From Bradyrhizobium ontarionense (GTDB lineage Bacteria; Pseudomonadota; Alphaproteobacteria; Rhizobiales; Xanthobacteraceae), in contig NZ_CP088156.1 of NCBI RefSeq assembly GCF_021088345.1, positions 2,170,001 through 2,234,000 on the forward strand: DNA of 64,000 nucleotides. The letters run 5' to 3'. Shown here piece after piece: positions 1 to 8,072 of the stretch (its first letter is position 1; each line of letters opens with the position of its first letter). The translations under genes were made by a program, and so were the position numbers. The notes beneath the pieces were generated by a model, which saw nothing but the letters and a program-made list of their open reading frames with translations, ran no database searches and was not told the origin of the DNA.

Positions 1-190
1 CCCGGGCCCGCGTCTTGGCGATCAACGCCAGCAACCCGACCTGATCGACTCCGTCGAGCTTGTGCCGCGACATCCGTCCCTGATCGGGACTGTGCAACGT
101 GATCAGCCAGCTCTTCTGGCTGAGTTCAATTGCAACGAAAATCGTGCCAGTATCTCCGGCGGTGAGCGTGCCTTGGGTCGAAGCTTGCAT
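1..190 (-). CDS. IS110-like transposase, N-terminal part cut by window edge
   Basis: The minus strand from an ATG at 190 reads open to the window edge, giving 63 residues. They include FVAIELSQKSW, a LITLHSP strand, and LLALIAKTRAR. This pattern (an acidic residue after a short beta strand, then a helix ending in basic residues) resembles the N-terminal RuvC-like DEDD domain of IS110-family transposases. In most relatives the acidic position is Asp; here it is Glu. The active domain lies outside the window. The roughly 110 bp between this start and the next gene at 300 must hold the element end, if the element is intact. The family call rests on a short fragment. Confidence 0.55.
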   Translation of the reverse strand, partial: MQASTQGTLTAGDTGTIFVAIELSQKSWLITLHSPDQGRMSRHKLDGVDQVGLLALIAKTRAR

Positions 191-300
191 CTGACTCTCC
201 GAGGGTTCGAGTGTGGAAACCCAAACCTATCGGAAGGGCTCGCTCACCGCTCCCCCATGGAATCTACGGGCCGCGACCGCTTGGCGCGCGAATGGGACCG

Positions 301-1050
301 TCAACGCTGCGCCAGGAAATCGATCACACCGGCCTTGTAGACCTTGTCACCGACCGCGCGCATGTGGTCGCGGTTGGGGATATCGAGCACCCGAGCGCCC
401 GGAATGAGCGCGCCGAGCGCGGGGCCCGAGCCCGAGACCTCGTCGGTGGTGCCGACGGCGACCAGCACCGGCACGCTGAGGCGCCCCGCCTCCTCCTTCG
501 ACATCAATCCGCGTGAGCCGCGCATGCAGGCGGCGAGCGCCAGCCGGTCCGAGCGGGTCTGGTCGGCAAACGCGCGGAATGTCCGCCCGACCGGATCGGT
601 CACCTCGTCGATCGAGGGCGCTTCCAGGGCGGAGGCGACGTTCTCGCCGGGGCCGCCGCCTTCGATCATCGCCATGCCGATTCCGCCGAAGATCGCCGAG
701 CGCACGCGCGCGGGCGTCGCGAGCGCGATGTGGCCGGCAATGCGGCCACCGAGCGAATAGCCCATGATGTCGGCGCTTTCGATGTCGAGATGATCCATCA
801 GCGCCGTGACATCGCTCGCCATTTCCGCGATCGCATACAGCGCGGGGTCGTAGAGCTTGGCGGAATCGCCATGACCGCGATTGTCGAGCGCGATGACGCG
901 GCGGCCATCCTTGCGCAGCTCGGAGACCCAGGCCGGATAGACCCAGTTCACGTTCTTGGTCGAGGCGAAGCCATGGACGAGCACGATCGGATCGCCCTCT
1001 CCCTCATCGATGAAGGCGATTTCGACAGCGCCGTTGTGGAAGCTCGGCAT
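301..1050 (-). CDS. alpha/beta hydrolase
   Basis: 249 residues, the usual length for a small cytosolic alpha/beta hydrolase fold enzyme. An oxyanion strand VLVHGF lies near residue 25 and the nucleophile elbow GYSLGG near residue 97. The acid is probably the Asp in VGTTDEVSG, and the catalytic His is in NRDHMRAVGD near the C-terminus. No signal peptide is seen. The substrate cannot be told; the family covers esterases, dehalogenase-like enzymes and ester-cleaving catabolic enzymes. It starts 47 bp downstream of the stop of the membrane-protein gene on the same strand, so the two may be co-transcribed. Confidence 0.85.
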   Translation of the reverse strand: MPSFHNGAVEIAFIDEGEGDPIVLVHGFASTKNVNWVYPAWVSELRKDGRRVIALDNRGHGDSAKLYDPALYAIAEMASDVTALMDHLDIESADIMGYSLGGRIAGHIALATPARVRSAIFGGIGMAMIEGGGPGENVASALEAPSIDEVTDPVGRTFRAFADQTRSDRLALAACMRGSRGLMSKEEAGRLSVPVLVAVGTTDEVSGSGPALGALIPGARVLDIPNRDHMRAVGDKVYKAGVIDFLAQR

Positions 1051-1097
1051 CGGTCCTTGGTCCTGAACGTCTGGAGTGACGATTGGTCGGAAGCACT

Positions 1098-2237
1098 CTA
1101 ACCGCAGGGCGCGGCTGCGACCAGTTCGGGGCTGGCGGCGGCGACCTGCATCTGGCGCAGCCGGCGCCGCTTGCCGCGATCGAGCCAGGCCTGCGTGGCC
1201 CGCTCGGTCATGGATTTGAGCGAGGCGACGAAGCCGAACAGCGTCATCAGCGCCCCGAACAGCCAGAGCGCGAGATTGAACGCGCCGGCCGTCAGCAGCA
1301 GCGCGCCACGGCCGAGCAGCTTCAGGATCGCGCGCGTCTGCCCGCCCTTGGCCTCGGCGAGGCGGGCGGCGCGGGCGATGTCCTTCGGCCCCTCGGCAAG
1401 CTTGAGCGAATCGAGCGCGCCGCGCGTTCCGACCTTCTCCGTGATACGGCCGACATCCTTGGCGAGGCGCACCAGCGCGCCGGCCTTCTCCGCACGAAAT
1501 GCAGCCCTGATCGCGGTCGCGGTCTCGCCCGGCCGCAACACCGAGCCCGTGGCGACCGCCTGCTGCAGCACCGGCGCATCCACCACCTCGCGCGCGGACC
1601 GTCCCGCCCAGGCCGCCAGCCCTTCGCCGAGCCGGCCGACCTTGCGCGCATCCTTGACCAAAGTGAGCCCGGCCCGCACCGGCGCCGCGCCGCCGGCCGA
1701 GACGTAGGTCGCAGCCGTCACGGCAAGACCGGCGGTGGCGAGGCCCAGCACCAGCCGGTCGGTCTCCTCGCCCATCACCAGATGTTTGCCTTCGCGCACG
1801 GCGTCACGGATATCGCCGAACACGAAGAGGTCGCCGGCCACGGTGCCGGACAGGCTCGCCACATCGTCGGCCTGGCCGGTGACCAGCCCCGTGGCGAAGC
1901 GCTTGGCGACGCTCGTCGGCGCCTTCTCCGCAGCCACGGCATCGGCCACGCGCCGGACCTGCGCCTCGTCGAGCGCGACGTGGTGATCCCGCGCCAGCGT
2001 GACGAAGCTATCGGCGAGATCCGGATCGCCGGCGGCGAGTGCATCCGCGATGCCCCGCGCGATGCGCGCCGGGTCGTTCTGTACGACGGAGGTGATCTGA
2101 AGCTCGGAGAGCTGCGCCGGATCCTCCTGGGCCGCGATCACGGCACCGGCCCGATGGGCGTGCGGCCACAGCGCAGCGCCGAGGGCTGCTGAGAACGCAA
2201 GGCCGGCAAGGGCCCGGTTGATTCGTCTCGGGATCAC
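1098..2237 (-). CDS. hypothetical membrane protein, Ala-rich
   Basis: I do not recognise a family. From a GTG at 2237 the protein has 379 residues; an AAGG-type ribosome site lies just upstream. The N-terminus (RRINRALAGLAFSAALGAA) looks like a signal or anchor sequence. A second hydrophobic stretch lies near residues 155-175. A long one near residues 315-340 (LLLTAGAFNLALWLFGALM) is followed by a basic tail GKRRRLRQ. An alternative longer reading frame starts further upstream, but the GTG start puts the hydrophobic segment at the N-terminus. A ten-codon ORF ending TGA overlaps the GTG. The role is unknown. Confidence 0.65.
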   Translation of the reverse strand: MIPRRINRALAGLAFSAALGAALWPHAHRAGAVIAAQEDPAQLSELQITSVVQNDPARIARGIADALAAGDPDLADSFVTLARDHHVALDEAQVRRVADAVAAEKAPTSVAKRFATGLVTGQADDVASLSGTVAGDLFVFGDIRDAVREGKHLVMGEETDRLVLGLATAGLAVTAATYVSAGGAAPVRAGLTLVKDARKVGRLGEGLAAWAGRSAREVVDAPVLQQAVATGSVLRPGETATAIRAAFRAEKAGALVRLAKDVGRITEKVGTRGALDSLKLAEGPKDIARAARLAEAKGGQTRAILKLLGRGALLLTAGAFNLALWLFGALMTLFGFVASLKSMTERATQAWLDRGKRRRLRQMQVAAASPELVAAAPCG

Positions 2238-2528
2238 GCCGCCTTCACGTTTTCGCGCAGGATCATGTCGCAAGACATAAGATGTCCGGTGAGGGACACA
2301 ACGGCCCCGACGAAAGAAGGGCTTCTCGCCGGGGGCAAGTTTGTGTCGAATCCACAGGCCACAACATAACGGCGTGCGTCGCACCCAAACGCGGGTTCCC
2401 AACACTAGGAAATGGCCTTAAGGCTCAGTATGGTCGCGCCGTTTTCGACGACGGCGCAGCCATCCGACTTTTGTCCTGCTCCGTCGTGCCGACCGTGTAC
2501 GCTCCCGTTGCCACTCGAGGTGAAACCG

Positions 2529-2771
2529 ATGGCCGATAACATCGTCCCGCATTTCCACAATGATGCCGGCGTCCCCGTCATCGAGATCGGCTCGCATGAG
2601 TTCATGTGCGTGGGCGCCAATCCGCCGTTCGATCATCCGCACGTGTTCCTCGATCTCGGCAACGACAAGGAAATCATCTGCCCGTATTGCTCGACGCTGT
2701 ATCGCTACGCGCCGGACCTCGCCGCGGGTGAAGCGCGGCCCCCCGAATGCGTGCTGAAGGACGTGGCCTGA
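2529..2771 (+). CDS. zinc-finger (CHCC) protein, NDUFS6-like
   Basis: 80 residues from the ATG at 2529. The C-terminal half carries VFLDLGNDKEIICPYCSTLY, with two cysteines in CPYC and an upstream Cys and His pair (HEFMCVGA; DHPHV), the layout of the zf-CHCC family. Alphaproteobacterial members resemble the 13-kDa subunit of respiratory complex I, and a role around complex I is known for the mitochondrial homologue. No nuo genes are nearby, so that role is only inferred here. The next gene starts 10 bp downstream, so they are probably co-transcribed. Confidence 0.8.
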   Translation: MADNIVPHFHNDAGVPVIEIGSHEFMCVGANPPFDHPHVFLDLGNDKEIICPYCSTLYRYAPDLAAGEARPPECVLKDVA

Positions 2772-2781
2772 TCGGCGTGTC

Positions 2782-3981
2782 GTGGCATCTCGTACCGTCT
2801 TTGTCGCAGGGGCCGGGATCGGCGGCCTGACAGCCGCGCTTGCGCTCGCCACCAAGGGTTTTCGCGTCGTCGTGCTGGAGAAGGCCGAACGACTCGAGGA
2901 AGTCGGCGCCGGCCTGCAGCTGTCTCCCAACGCCAGCCGCGTCCTGATCGATCTCGGGCTGGGCCCGCGGTTGTCAGCGCGCGCCGTGGTGCCGGAGGCG
3001 ATCGCCATCATGAGCGCGCGGGCCGGCGGCGAAATCGCTCGCCTGCCGCTGGGCGAGGCCGCGGGCCGCGCGGCCGGCGCGCCCTATTGGGTGATTCATC
3101 GCGCCGACCTGCAGGCGGCGCTGGCGGCCGAGGCGATCGCGCATCCCGACGTCGAGCTGCGGCTCGGCTGTCAGTTCGAGGACGTCGCCGCCCATGCCAA
3201 GGGGCTGACCGTGGTCCATCGCCGCGGCAACGAGCGCGCGCAGGACGTGGCGCTGGCGCTGATCGGGGCCGACGGCGTGTGGTCGGCGGTTCGGCATCAC
3301 CTCTTCCCGCAGGTGCGGGCGGAATTCTCCGGCCTCATCGCCTGGCGCGGCACGCTCGATGCGCGGCAGCTGCCGCGCGAGTTGACTGCCGCGCGGGTGC
3401 AGCTCTGGATGGGTCCGGACGCCCATCTCGTCGCCTATCCGATCTCCGCCGGCCGTCAGGTCAACGTGGTCGCGGTCGTGCCGGGCACCTGGAACCGGCC
3501 GGGCTGGAGCACCGAGGGCGATCCGGGCGAGCTGAAGGCTGCCTTCGGCCCGCCGCGCTGGCCGGCGACGGCGCGCCTGCTGCTCAATGCGGTGGACGGC
3601 TGGCGCAAATGGGCGCTGTTCGGCGTCCCCGAAGGCATCGAATGGAGCGAGGGCAAGATCGCGCTGCTGGGCGACGCCGCGCACGCGATGCTGCCGTTCG
3701 CCGCGCAGGGCGCGGGGATGGCAATCGAGGACGCGGTCGTGCTCGCCAAGACCCTGAGCGAGGCCCGCCCCGACGGCCCGGCCGCGATCGAGGGCGCCCT
3801 GAAGCGCTACGCCCAGCTGCGCCGCTCCCGCGTCGCCCGGGTGCAACGCACCGCGCGCAGTCAGGGCCAGCTCTATCACATGACCGGACCGCTCGCGCTC
3901 GCCCGCGATCTCAGCATCAAGGCGCTCGGCCCGCAGCGCCTGTCGGCACGGCAGAGCTGGATCTACGACTGGCGGCTGTAG
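2782..3981 (+). CDS. FAD-dependent monooxygenase (salicylate hydroxylase-like)
   Basis: 399 residues from a GTG at 2782. The N-terminal dinucleotide fold VFVAGAGIGGLTAALAL binds FAD. A second FAD motif, ALIGADGVWSAVR, lies near residue 170. The third motif, LLGDAAHAMLPFAAQGAGM near residue 300, contains the GD of class A flavoprotein hydroxylases. These enzymes hydroxylate aromatic rings using NAD(P)H and O2. The closest remembered type is the salicylate or 3-hydroxybenzoate 6-hydroxylase group, but the substrate cannot be assigned without neighbouring aromatic-catabolism genes. A cytosolic enzyme is expected. Confidence 0.85.
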   Translation: MASRTVFVAGAGIGGLTAALALATKGFRVVVLEKAERLEEVGAGLQLSPNASRVLIDLGLGPRLSARAVVPEAIAIMSARAGGEIARLPLGEAAGRAAGAPYWVIHRADLQAALAAEAIAHPDVELRLGCQFEDVAAHAKGLTVVHRRGNERAQDVALALIGADGVWSAVRHHLFPQVRAEFSGLIAWRGTLDARQLPRELTAARVQLWMGPDAHLVAYPISAGRQVNVVAVVPGTWNRPGWSTEGDPGELKAAFGPPRWPATARLLLNAVDGWRKWALFGVPEGIEWSEGKIALLGDAAHAMLPFAAQGAGMAIEDAVVLAKTLSEARPDGPAAIEGALKRYAQLRRSRVARVQRTARSQGQLYHMTGPLALARDLSIKALGPQRLSARQSWIYDWRL

Positions 3982-4001
3982 CGACGGCTGTCCGGCCGGT
4001 C

Positions 4002-4472
4002 TCAGTAAACTGAGCCATCCCGCGGCAAGGTCGAGGGGCCCGCCGGGCTCGTGGAGGCCATCGGCCGTGACACGCGCGCCGGCTTGGCAGGCTTGCCGCC
4101 CTTGGCCGCCGCAGGTGCCGGCGGCGGCGTGTCCTGACACTTGTTGCGGCGCCAGGCCTCTTCGGCGAACTGCGCCTGGCCGCGGATGGCGATATAATCG
4201 TTGCGGTAGGCGAGCTCGGCCACGACCGCGCCGCCCGCCCCGGTCTCCGCCTTGGCCATCAGCCCCTGCAGCTCGGCGGAGCGCCCGGCGAGACTCTTGC
4301 GCTCGGCTTCGAGCTGCTTGCAGTCGTAGAGATCGTACTTGGCCGGATCGGCGAAGGCCGTCGATACGTTGTCGCTCATGCCGGCGCAGCCCGACAGCAG
4401 CGGTCCAAGCGCGAGCAATCCCGCGACGAGCACGGCGCGCGAACGAGTGGGGCGATGGCAGTCGGTCGTCAT
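4002..4472 (-). CDS. small lipoprotein, hypothetical
   Basis: 156 residues from the ATG at 4472. A basic start (RPTRSRA) and a hydrophobic run end in the lipobox LLSGC, so a lipid-modified, membrane-anchored protein is expected. The mature part has a helical region with DLYDCKQLEAERKSLAGR, followed by a Pro/Ala/Lys-rich tail (TPPPAPAAAKGGKPAKPAR). I know similar unnamed twin-helix lipoproteins from Bradyrhizobium-type genomes but no function. A longer reading frame upstream has no signal at its start, so the internal ATG was chosen. Confidence 0.75.
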   Translation of the reverse strand: MTTDCHRPTRSRAVLVAGLLALGPLLSGCAGMSDNVSTAFADPAKYDLYDCKQLEAERKSLAGRSAELQGLMAKAETGAGGAVVAELAYRNDYIAIRGQAQFAEEAWRRNKCQDTPPPAPAAAKGGKPAKPARVSRPMASTSPAGPSTLPRDGSVY

Positions 4473-4854
4473 GCAACCTCGATAAGGTAGCCGTCTTAAA
4501 ACATTATCTCGATCCGAGGCGCTGCATCGGCCGCGAGCGTCGGTCCGGTCAGCGGCCCCCGCGACGGTGATAACGCTCTCGTCCGATTCGTCACCTTTCA
4601 CCTCACCGCGGCGCCGGACCCGGTGAGGATCGTTTCCCGTGATGCCTCCGCGCCTTGCAGGGACCGCCTCGCCCGTATGTCGAATGACTTGGCGGACCTG
4701 CTTCAGGTCGGACGCAATTTCAAAGCAGCTGGTGACGGCCGGATTGAGGCTTTACCAAGGCGGCTGCGCTGGCTTAAGCAGAGGATGAGCGTCGGAGCTT
4801 CGCGCAACCTCATTCCGTCTCGCCGGATGATGCGCTAGGTCTCTGATCGCAAAG
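4473..4854. other. intergenic stretch left of the island
   Basis: 382 bp without a supported gene. It should contain the upstream region of the original tRNA-Leu, since the broken tRNA copy starts at 4855. A short inverted repeat GACCTG/CAGGTC lies near 4698-4712. No convincing promoter pair was found by eye. Confidence 0.4.
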
Positions 4855-4887
4855 GCGGACGTGGCGGAATCGGTAGACGCAAGGGAC
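4855..4887 (+). repeat. 5' fragment of tRNA-Leu, left boundary of island
   Basis: These 33 bp are identical to 8290-8322, the first 33 nt of the intact tRNA-Leu(UAA), covering acceptor strand, D arm and the 5' side of the anticodon stem. Identity stops abruptly at 4888. It is a non-functional partial tRNA and acts as the left member of a direct-repeat pair enclosing about 3.4 kb of mixed fragments. Confidence 0.85.
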
Positions 4888-5300
4888 AGCGCGCACTGGA
4901 AACGCTGGCTGGCGCCAGCGAGCCGCTGCTTGGTGCCGTTCACGTCCTTCAGCGAATACGACACGGTCGATAGCAAGAAGGTGCCGGTCTGGTTCGCCGC
5001 CGACGACAGCCGCCCCCTGCTCTGTTTCGCCGGCCTGTGGACCAGCTGGACGAGGTCCGCAAAGTCAAAGAGGGCGAGGTTACCTGCGATCTCTACGGCT
5101 TTCTGACCACCGAGCCGAACGCCGTCGTGGCGCCTATCCACCCCAAGGCCATGCCGGTCATCCTCACGACAGCCGAGGAGCACGACGTTTGGATGCGGGC
5201 GCCGTGGGATGAGGCCAAGGCCCTACAGCGGCCGTTGACAGACGACGCCCTGAGAATCGTCGCCCGCGGACCCGCGAAAGAAGACAGGGCTCCAGTCTGA
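4888..5300 (+). pseudogene. SRAP (YedK/HMCES-like) gene remnant, truncated and frameshifted
   Basis: Two reading frames together give the C-terminal part of a SOS-response-associated peptidase (SRAP) protein. The first carries RCLVPFTSFSEYD and [13 protein letters not shown]. The second carries [33 protein letters not shown] and LRIVARG. A frameshift lies at about 5045-5055. The N-terminus with the catalytic Cys2 is missing, and the fragment begins exactly where the tRNA repeat ends. SRAP proteins crosslink to abasic sites in single-stranded DNA; this copy cannot do so. The truncation at the repeat edge suggests the junction arose by recombination. Confidence 0.8.
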
Positions 5301-5502
5301 TAGGGCGATAGTACCCCACGATATCAATCTGCAGTTCCCAGCACATCAATCCTAGCGTGCATCACCGCCTTAGCGTATACCATCGGCTGTAGTCATAACC
5401 GCACGTCCAGTTGACGGCCGCGCATAACGACCGTGCTAGACCGTCCAACACCGGTCTTCTGGAGGCGTTCGGAGCGTCGCAACAAAGAGAACAAAGTCGA
5501 TA

Positions 5503-5922
5503 ATGGGAAAGCCGATGGATTCGCCACAGAGTGACGACCTTTCGCAGATCGACAAGCAGTTGGGTGAAATTACAGATATTGCCAGCAATCGCGCCCGAAC
5601 CATAGCTGGTGGGATCGTTGCTTTCACTTGGTACGCAATCGCTGGTTCGCCGGACAAGTCCCCCAACCTTGTAGCGCCCAGCTCATTGTACATGCCGCTG
5701 GTATTGTCGTTGTTGAGTCTTTTCGCGGATTTTCTCCAGTATGGATTCAGCTGGATCGATTACTTTTATCGCAGAAGCAGGATCACGAACCACAAGCCCG
5801 TCGTATCGCTCACCTTCTACCGCATGTCGCTCCTGACGTTCGTAGCAAAAATCTGCTTCGTGATCGCCAGCGCGTCTTGGCTTATGACCATTTTGGGCCG
5901 CGCACTACAACGACTGACCTGA
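5503..5922 (+). CDS. small membrane protein of unknown function (island)
   Basis: 139 residues. A polar N-terminus (SQIDKQLGEITDI) may form a short helix. Three hydrophobic stretches follow, near residues 33-48, 63-85 and 106-128, separated by a basic loop with YFYRRSR. No family is recognised. Base composition is visibly more AT-rich than the chromosome around it, a sign of transfer. It lies 67 bp upstream of another unrecognised gene on the same strand and the two probably form one unit. A TTGACG at 5411-5416 could be a -35 element, but no good -10 accompanies it. The layout of a small multi-helix protein plus a soluble partner fits an effector/partner pair, but that is speculation. Confidence 0.6.
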   Translation: MGKPMDSPQSDDLSQIDKQLGEITDIASNRARTIAGGIVAFTWYAIAGSPDKSPNLVAPSSLYMPLVLSLLSLFADFLQYGFSWIDYFYRRSRITNHKPVVSLTFYRMSLLTFVAKICFVIASASWLMTILGRALQRLT

Positions 5923-5989
5923 TGCATTCTTCTGGACCGCCCACGCCAAAGGCGACAATCAACCATCGATTCAACACGGAGGCGACAAA

Positions 5990-6421
5990 ATGATAAGAAA
6001 AGCAAATAACGTCGATGTCCACAAGTACATTGACGATAGAACTAAAGATGAAAACAACCCACTCAACCCATTTTGGGAGGCGATCATAGCGGGAATAGGA
6101 GAACCTGGGAAACCAGTCCCACCACGCCCGCAAAAGATCGGGCCACTGATTTCAACGCGCGCGAAATCAGCCGGAAAGACCCGTTACGTTGAGATCGTCC
6201 CTGCCGATTTCGAACGAGGCGTACTTTCAGCCCTTCAGAATGTTGAGACGGTGGTCATTAGCGAGGATTCGACGCATCACGTCCATGCTGCCATGGAAGC
6301 GCTGAGGCGAATTCAATCGCCCAATGCTTCGCACGAAGCCGGAGTGGACGTTGTTCGAGACGCCGTTCAGAATGTGGGATTGAAGGGCGTTAGCCGTATG
6401 ACGCGTGGTGCAGGGAAATGA
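5990..6421 (+). CDS. hypothetical soluble protein (island)
   Basis: 143 residues, preceded by a clear GGAGG seven bases before the ATG. No family is recognised. The N-terminal half is polar and Pro-rich (DENNPLNPFWEAI; GKPVPPRPQK). The C-terminal half looks like an alternating strand/helix domain (TRYVEIVPADF; ETVVISED; AAMEALRRIQ; VDVVRDAVQ). No signal peptide or membrane helix is seen. Composition is AT-rich like its upstream partner. Together they are the only intact genes between the degraded fragments of the left half of the island, which suggests they are kept by selection or are recent. Confidence 0.6.
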   Translation: MIRKANNVDVHKYIDDRTKDENNPLNPFWEAIIAGIGEPGKPVPPRPQKIGPLISTRAKSAGKTRYVEIVPADFERGVLSALQNVETVVISEDSTHHVHAAMEALRRIQSPNASHEAGVDVVRDAVQNVGLKGVSRMTRGAGK

Positions 6422-6574
6422 CCAATAACGTCGATCGGCCCGCGCGGCTGCGGCGCGCCCTGCCCGTTCTGTGAACTGCGCAAGGCTGATCATCGGGAAA
6501 TCGATCAGGCCGAGCTCGATGATGTCGCCGAGGCTCTGACGGAGCTGATGCTCCGACACCAGCGTAGGCACTGA
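6422..6574 (+). pseudogene. fragment of an unrecognised ORF
   Basis: Directly after the stop at 6421 the same frame stays open for 50 codons to a TGA at 6572-6574, without a usable start codon. It encodes a Cys-rich piece (GCGAPCPFCELRKADH) and an acidic helix. Its stop overlaps the next ATG as TGATG, typical of translational coupling, so it looks like the tail of a gene whose 5' end was replaced at 6421. Confidence 0.35.
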
Positions 6575-6789
6575 TGGCGCGGCGTCAGCTTGATCTTCCG
6601 GCGGCCGTAGCTCGGGCCTTCATGGACGACCTCGAGGCCTACCGCGCCGCCCGTACGGGCCTGGACAAGGACGCTATCGCCGTGCGCCAGCTGCGGGCGC
6701 TGCGAGAATACATTCCAGAGTCGCACGGCAAACTGCGTCTCACTGACGTGAGGACGTTGTTTGAGTCGATGGCCGAGCAGATCAAATAA
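6574..6789 (+). CDS. small hypothetical protein, probable prophage remnant
   Basis: 71 residues, helical and charged (MARRQLDLPAAVARAF, then VRQLRALREYIPESHGKLRL). The start codon overlaps the stop of the preceding fragment. No motif assigns a function. It lies upstream, on the same strand, of the integrase fragment at 7132-7374, so it may belong to the same degraded integration module. Confidence 0.4.
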   Translation: MARRQLDLPAAVARAFMDDLEAYRAARTGLDKDAIAVRQLRALREYIPESHGKLRLTDVRTLFESMAEQIK

Positions 6790-6807
6790 GCCGAGGGGAG
6801 CCCGCAA

Positions 6808-7125
6808 TCACCGAGGCGGAGAGTCCAAAGCCGCTTGCGGCTTTCCGACAAACGCCTGCGCCTTTCTCAGCGCAAGATAGTCGGCAATACGCGCGGTCCA
6901 AGCCTGTGCGACGAGCTGGATTCCGCGGGAATCGAAGTGGCAGGCGTCGTAGCGCGTGCTGAAGTCCACCGCATCCGTGTCCGGGCCAGCATAGATGCCC
7001 CATTCCGGGTCTAGCAGCGCCTGCTGCGCGGACCTGATGGTGTCATCCACGCGCGGGTAGCCGCAGATGGTGGATCTGGTCGGGAAGATTGGAGCGGCAA
7101 CGCCGAGCTGGCGCAGCGCTCCGAG
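6808..7125 (-). pseudogene. C-terminal fragment of an SGNH/GDSL-type hydrolase
   Basis: The minus strand encodes the end of an esterase-like protein: LRQLGVAAPIFPTRSTICG, WGIYAGPDTDAVD, then DACHFDSRGIQLVAQAW, the Asp...His block of SGNH hydrolases. The Ser-containing N-terminal block is absent. Upstream codons on this strand read through the antisense of an integrase gene and are not part of the protein, so the junction is near 7125-7135. The gene is non-functional as it stands. Confidence 0.55.
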
Positions 7126-7131
7126 AAGCTC

Positions 7132-7374
7132 ATGCGGGCCACCGTGAGCCATTGGCTGCGCGAGAAGGAACGCGGGGGCCTGATCGGCGCCGGCACCACT
7201 CTGCACGGCCTCCGCGTCTCCTATGCGGCTTGGTGGAAGCGCAACGGCGCAACTAATGCCGAGATCGCCGAGCTTCTCGGAGATCGATCGCAGCGGATGG
7301 GCACCCATTACACCCGGCACGTCTCTCGCGAGGACAACGTGGTGCGGGCATTCAAGCGGCTGAAGCAGGATTGA
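7132..7374 (+). pseudogene. tyrosine recombinase (integrase), C-terminal fragment
   Basis: 80 residues matching the end of a phage-type integrase: LHGLRVSYAAWW (the H-x-x-R box), EIAELLGDRSQ, and GTHYTRHV with the likely nucleophilic Tyr. The N-terminal core-binding domain and the first catalytic Arg are missing, so the element cannot move by its own recombinase. It sits beside the SGNH fragment with no spacer, indicating rearrangement. Its presence between the two tRNA-Leu repeats supports an integrase-mediated origin of the region. Confidence 0.7.
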
Positions 7375-7452
7375 TTAGACAGCGGACAAAGATGGGACAT
7401 GTTTGTTCGACCATTGTCCCGATTGTACCCGGCAATCGCATGTATGGCTCGT

Positions 7453-8061
7453 TTAGTAACCACGGCGATTGCGTTCTGCCTTCTTCCGTTCCTCCTCGGC
7501 TTTCTTGTGTTCCGCGTGTAGGGCGAAGAACTCGTCCTTACGCTCCAGCAGCACTTTCCAAACAAAATCGTGAAAGCTGTACGGGTAGTAGTCCTGATGA
7601 TGTTGGCCGCCGGGTGTCCATACAAGCCTCTTTCCTTGAAGCATGCTAACAGGCGGGCTGAACACGTAAGTATAGAAGGACGGCGACCCGCCCCGCAGCG
7701 CGTTAACGACTATCGCTATCTCTTCCTTGGATAGATGGTCCAGTTGTGACAGCGTGGTCTCTTGTCGTTGCTCGCGATGCTCATCCTCCTCTTTGCGACG
7801 GATCGCTCGCCGACGTACTAGGGCAGACTCCTTTTTCTTCTCACGGAGCGGGGCAAATAAACTTTCGCCGCATCCTACGATTGCCGCTGCGACGGAAGCG
7901 ACAACCACGATAATCAGAACAGGAAGTGCAAAGGTGCTAATTGGCCCCAAGTCGAGGACATGAGTAAGGACCAGGACCAGCAGGGCCCCGCTCGCTAGAG
8001 CGATGGCAATGATCGCCCGGAGTGGCAATTTGAAAAACTCAAGCCATTTCGCGTCGAACAT
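7453..8061 (-). CDS. SieB-like superinfection exclusion protein (membrane)
   Basis: 202 residues. Two N-terminal membrane helices (residues about 12-36 and 42-65; LPLRAIIAIALASGALLVL) are followed by a highly charged coil (KKKESALVRRRAIRRKEEDEH). A C-terminal soluble domain has LSKEEIAIVVNAL and YPYSFHDFVWKVLLER. This order matches remembered SieB-family proteins, which carry two helices, then an L-x-x-E-E-x-x-I segment and an F-P-x-x-I-S-D-x-V-W ending. In phage-carrying strains SieB aborts infection by other phages. Here it is the intact gene next to the tRNA end of the island, on the opposite strand to the integrase fragment. The family call is from memory of the pattern only. Confidence 0.55.
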   Translation of the reverse strand: MFDAKWLEFFKLPLRAIIAIALASGALLVLVLTHVLDLGPISTFALPVLIIVVVASVAAAIVGCGESLFAPLREKKKESALVRRRAIRRKEEDEHREQRQETTLSQLDHLSKEEIAIVVNALRGGSPSFYTYVFSPPVSMLQGKRLVWTPGGQHHQDYYPYSFHDFVWKVLLERKDEFFALHAEHKKAEEERKKAERNRRGY

Positions 8062-8072
8062 CCCGTGAGCCC

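Noticed and set aside
2974..4476. 500-codon minus-strand frame over the FAD monooxygenase and lipoprotein genes
   Set aside because: It overlaps two well-supported genes; its composition is that of a shadow frame.
4623..4838. 71-codon ORF next to the tRNA fragment
   Set aside because: No ribosome site, no motif, and it would overlap the expected tRNA promoter region.
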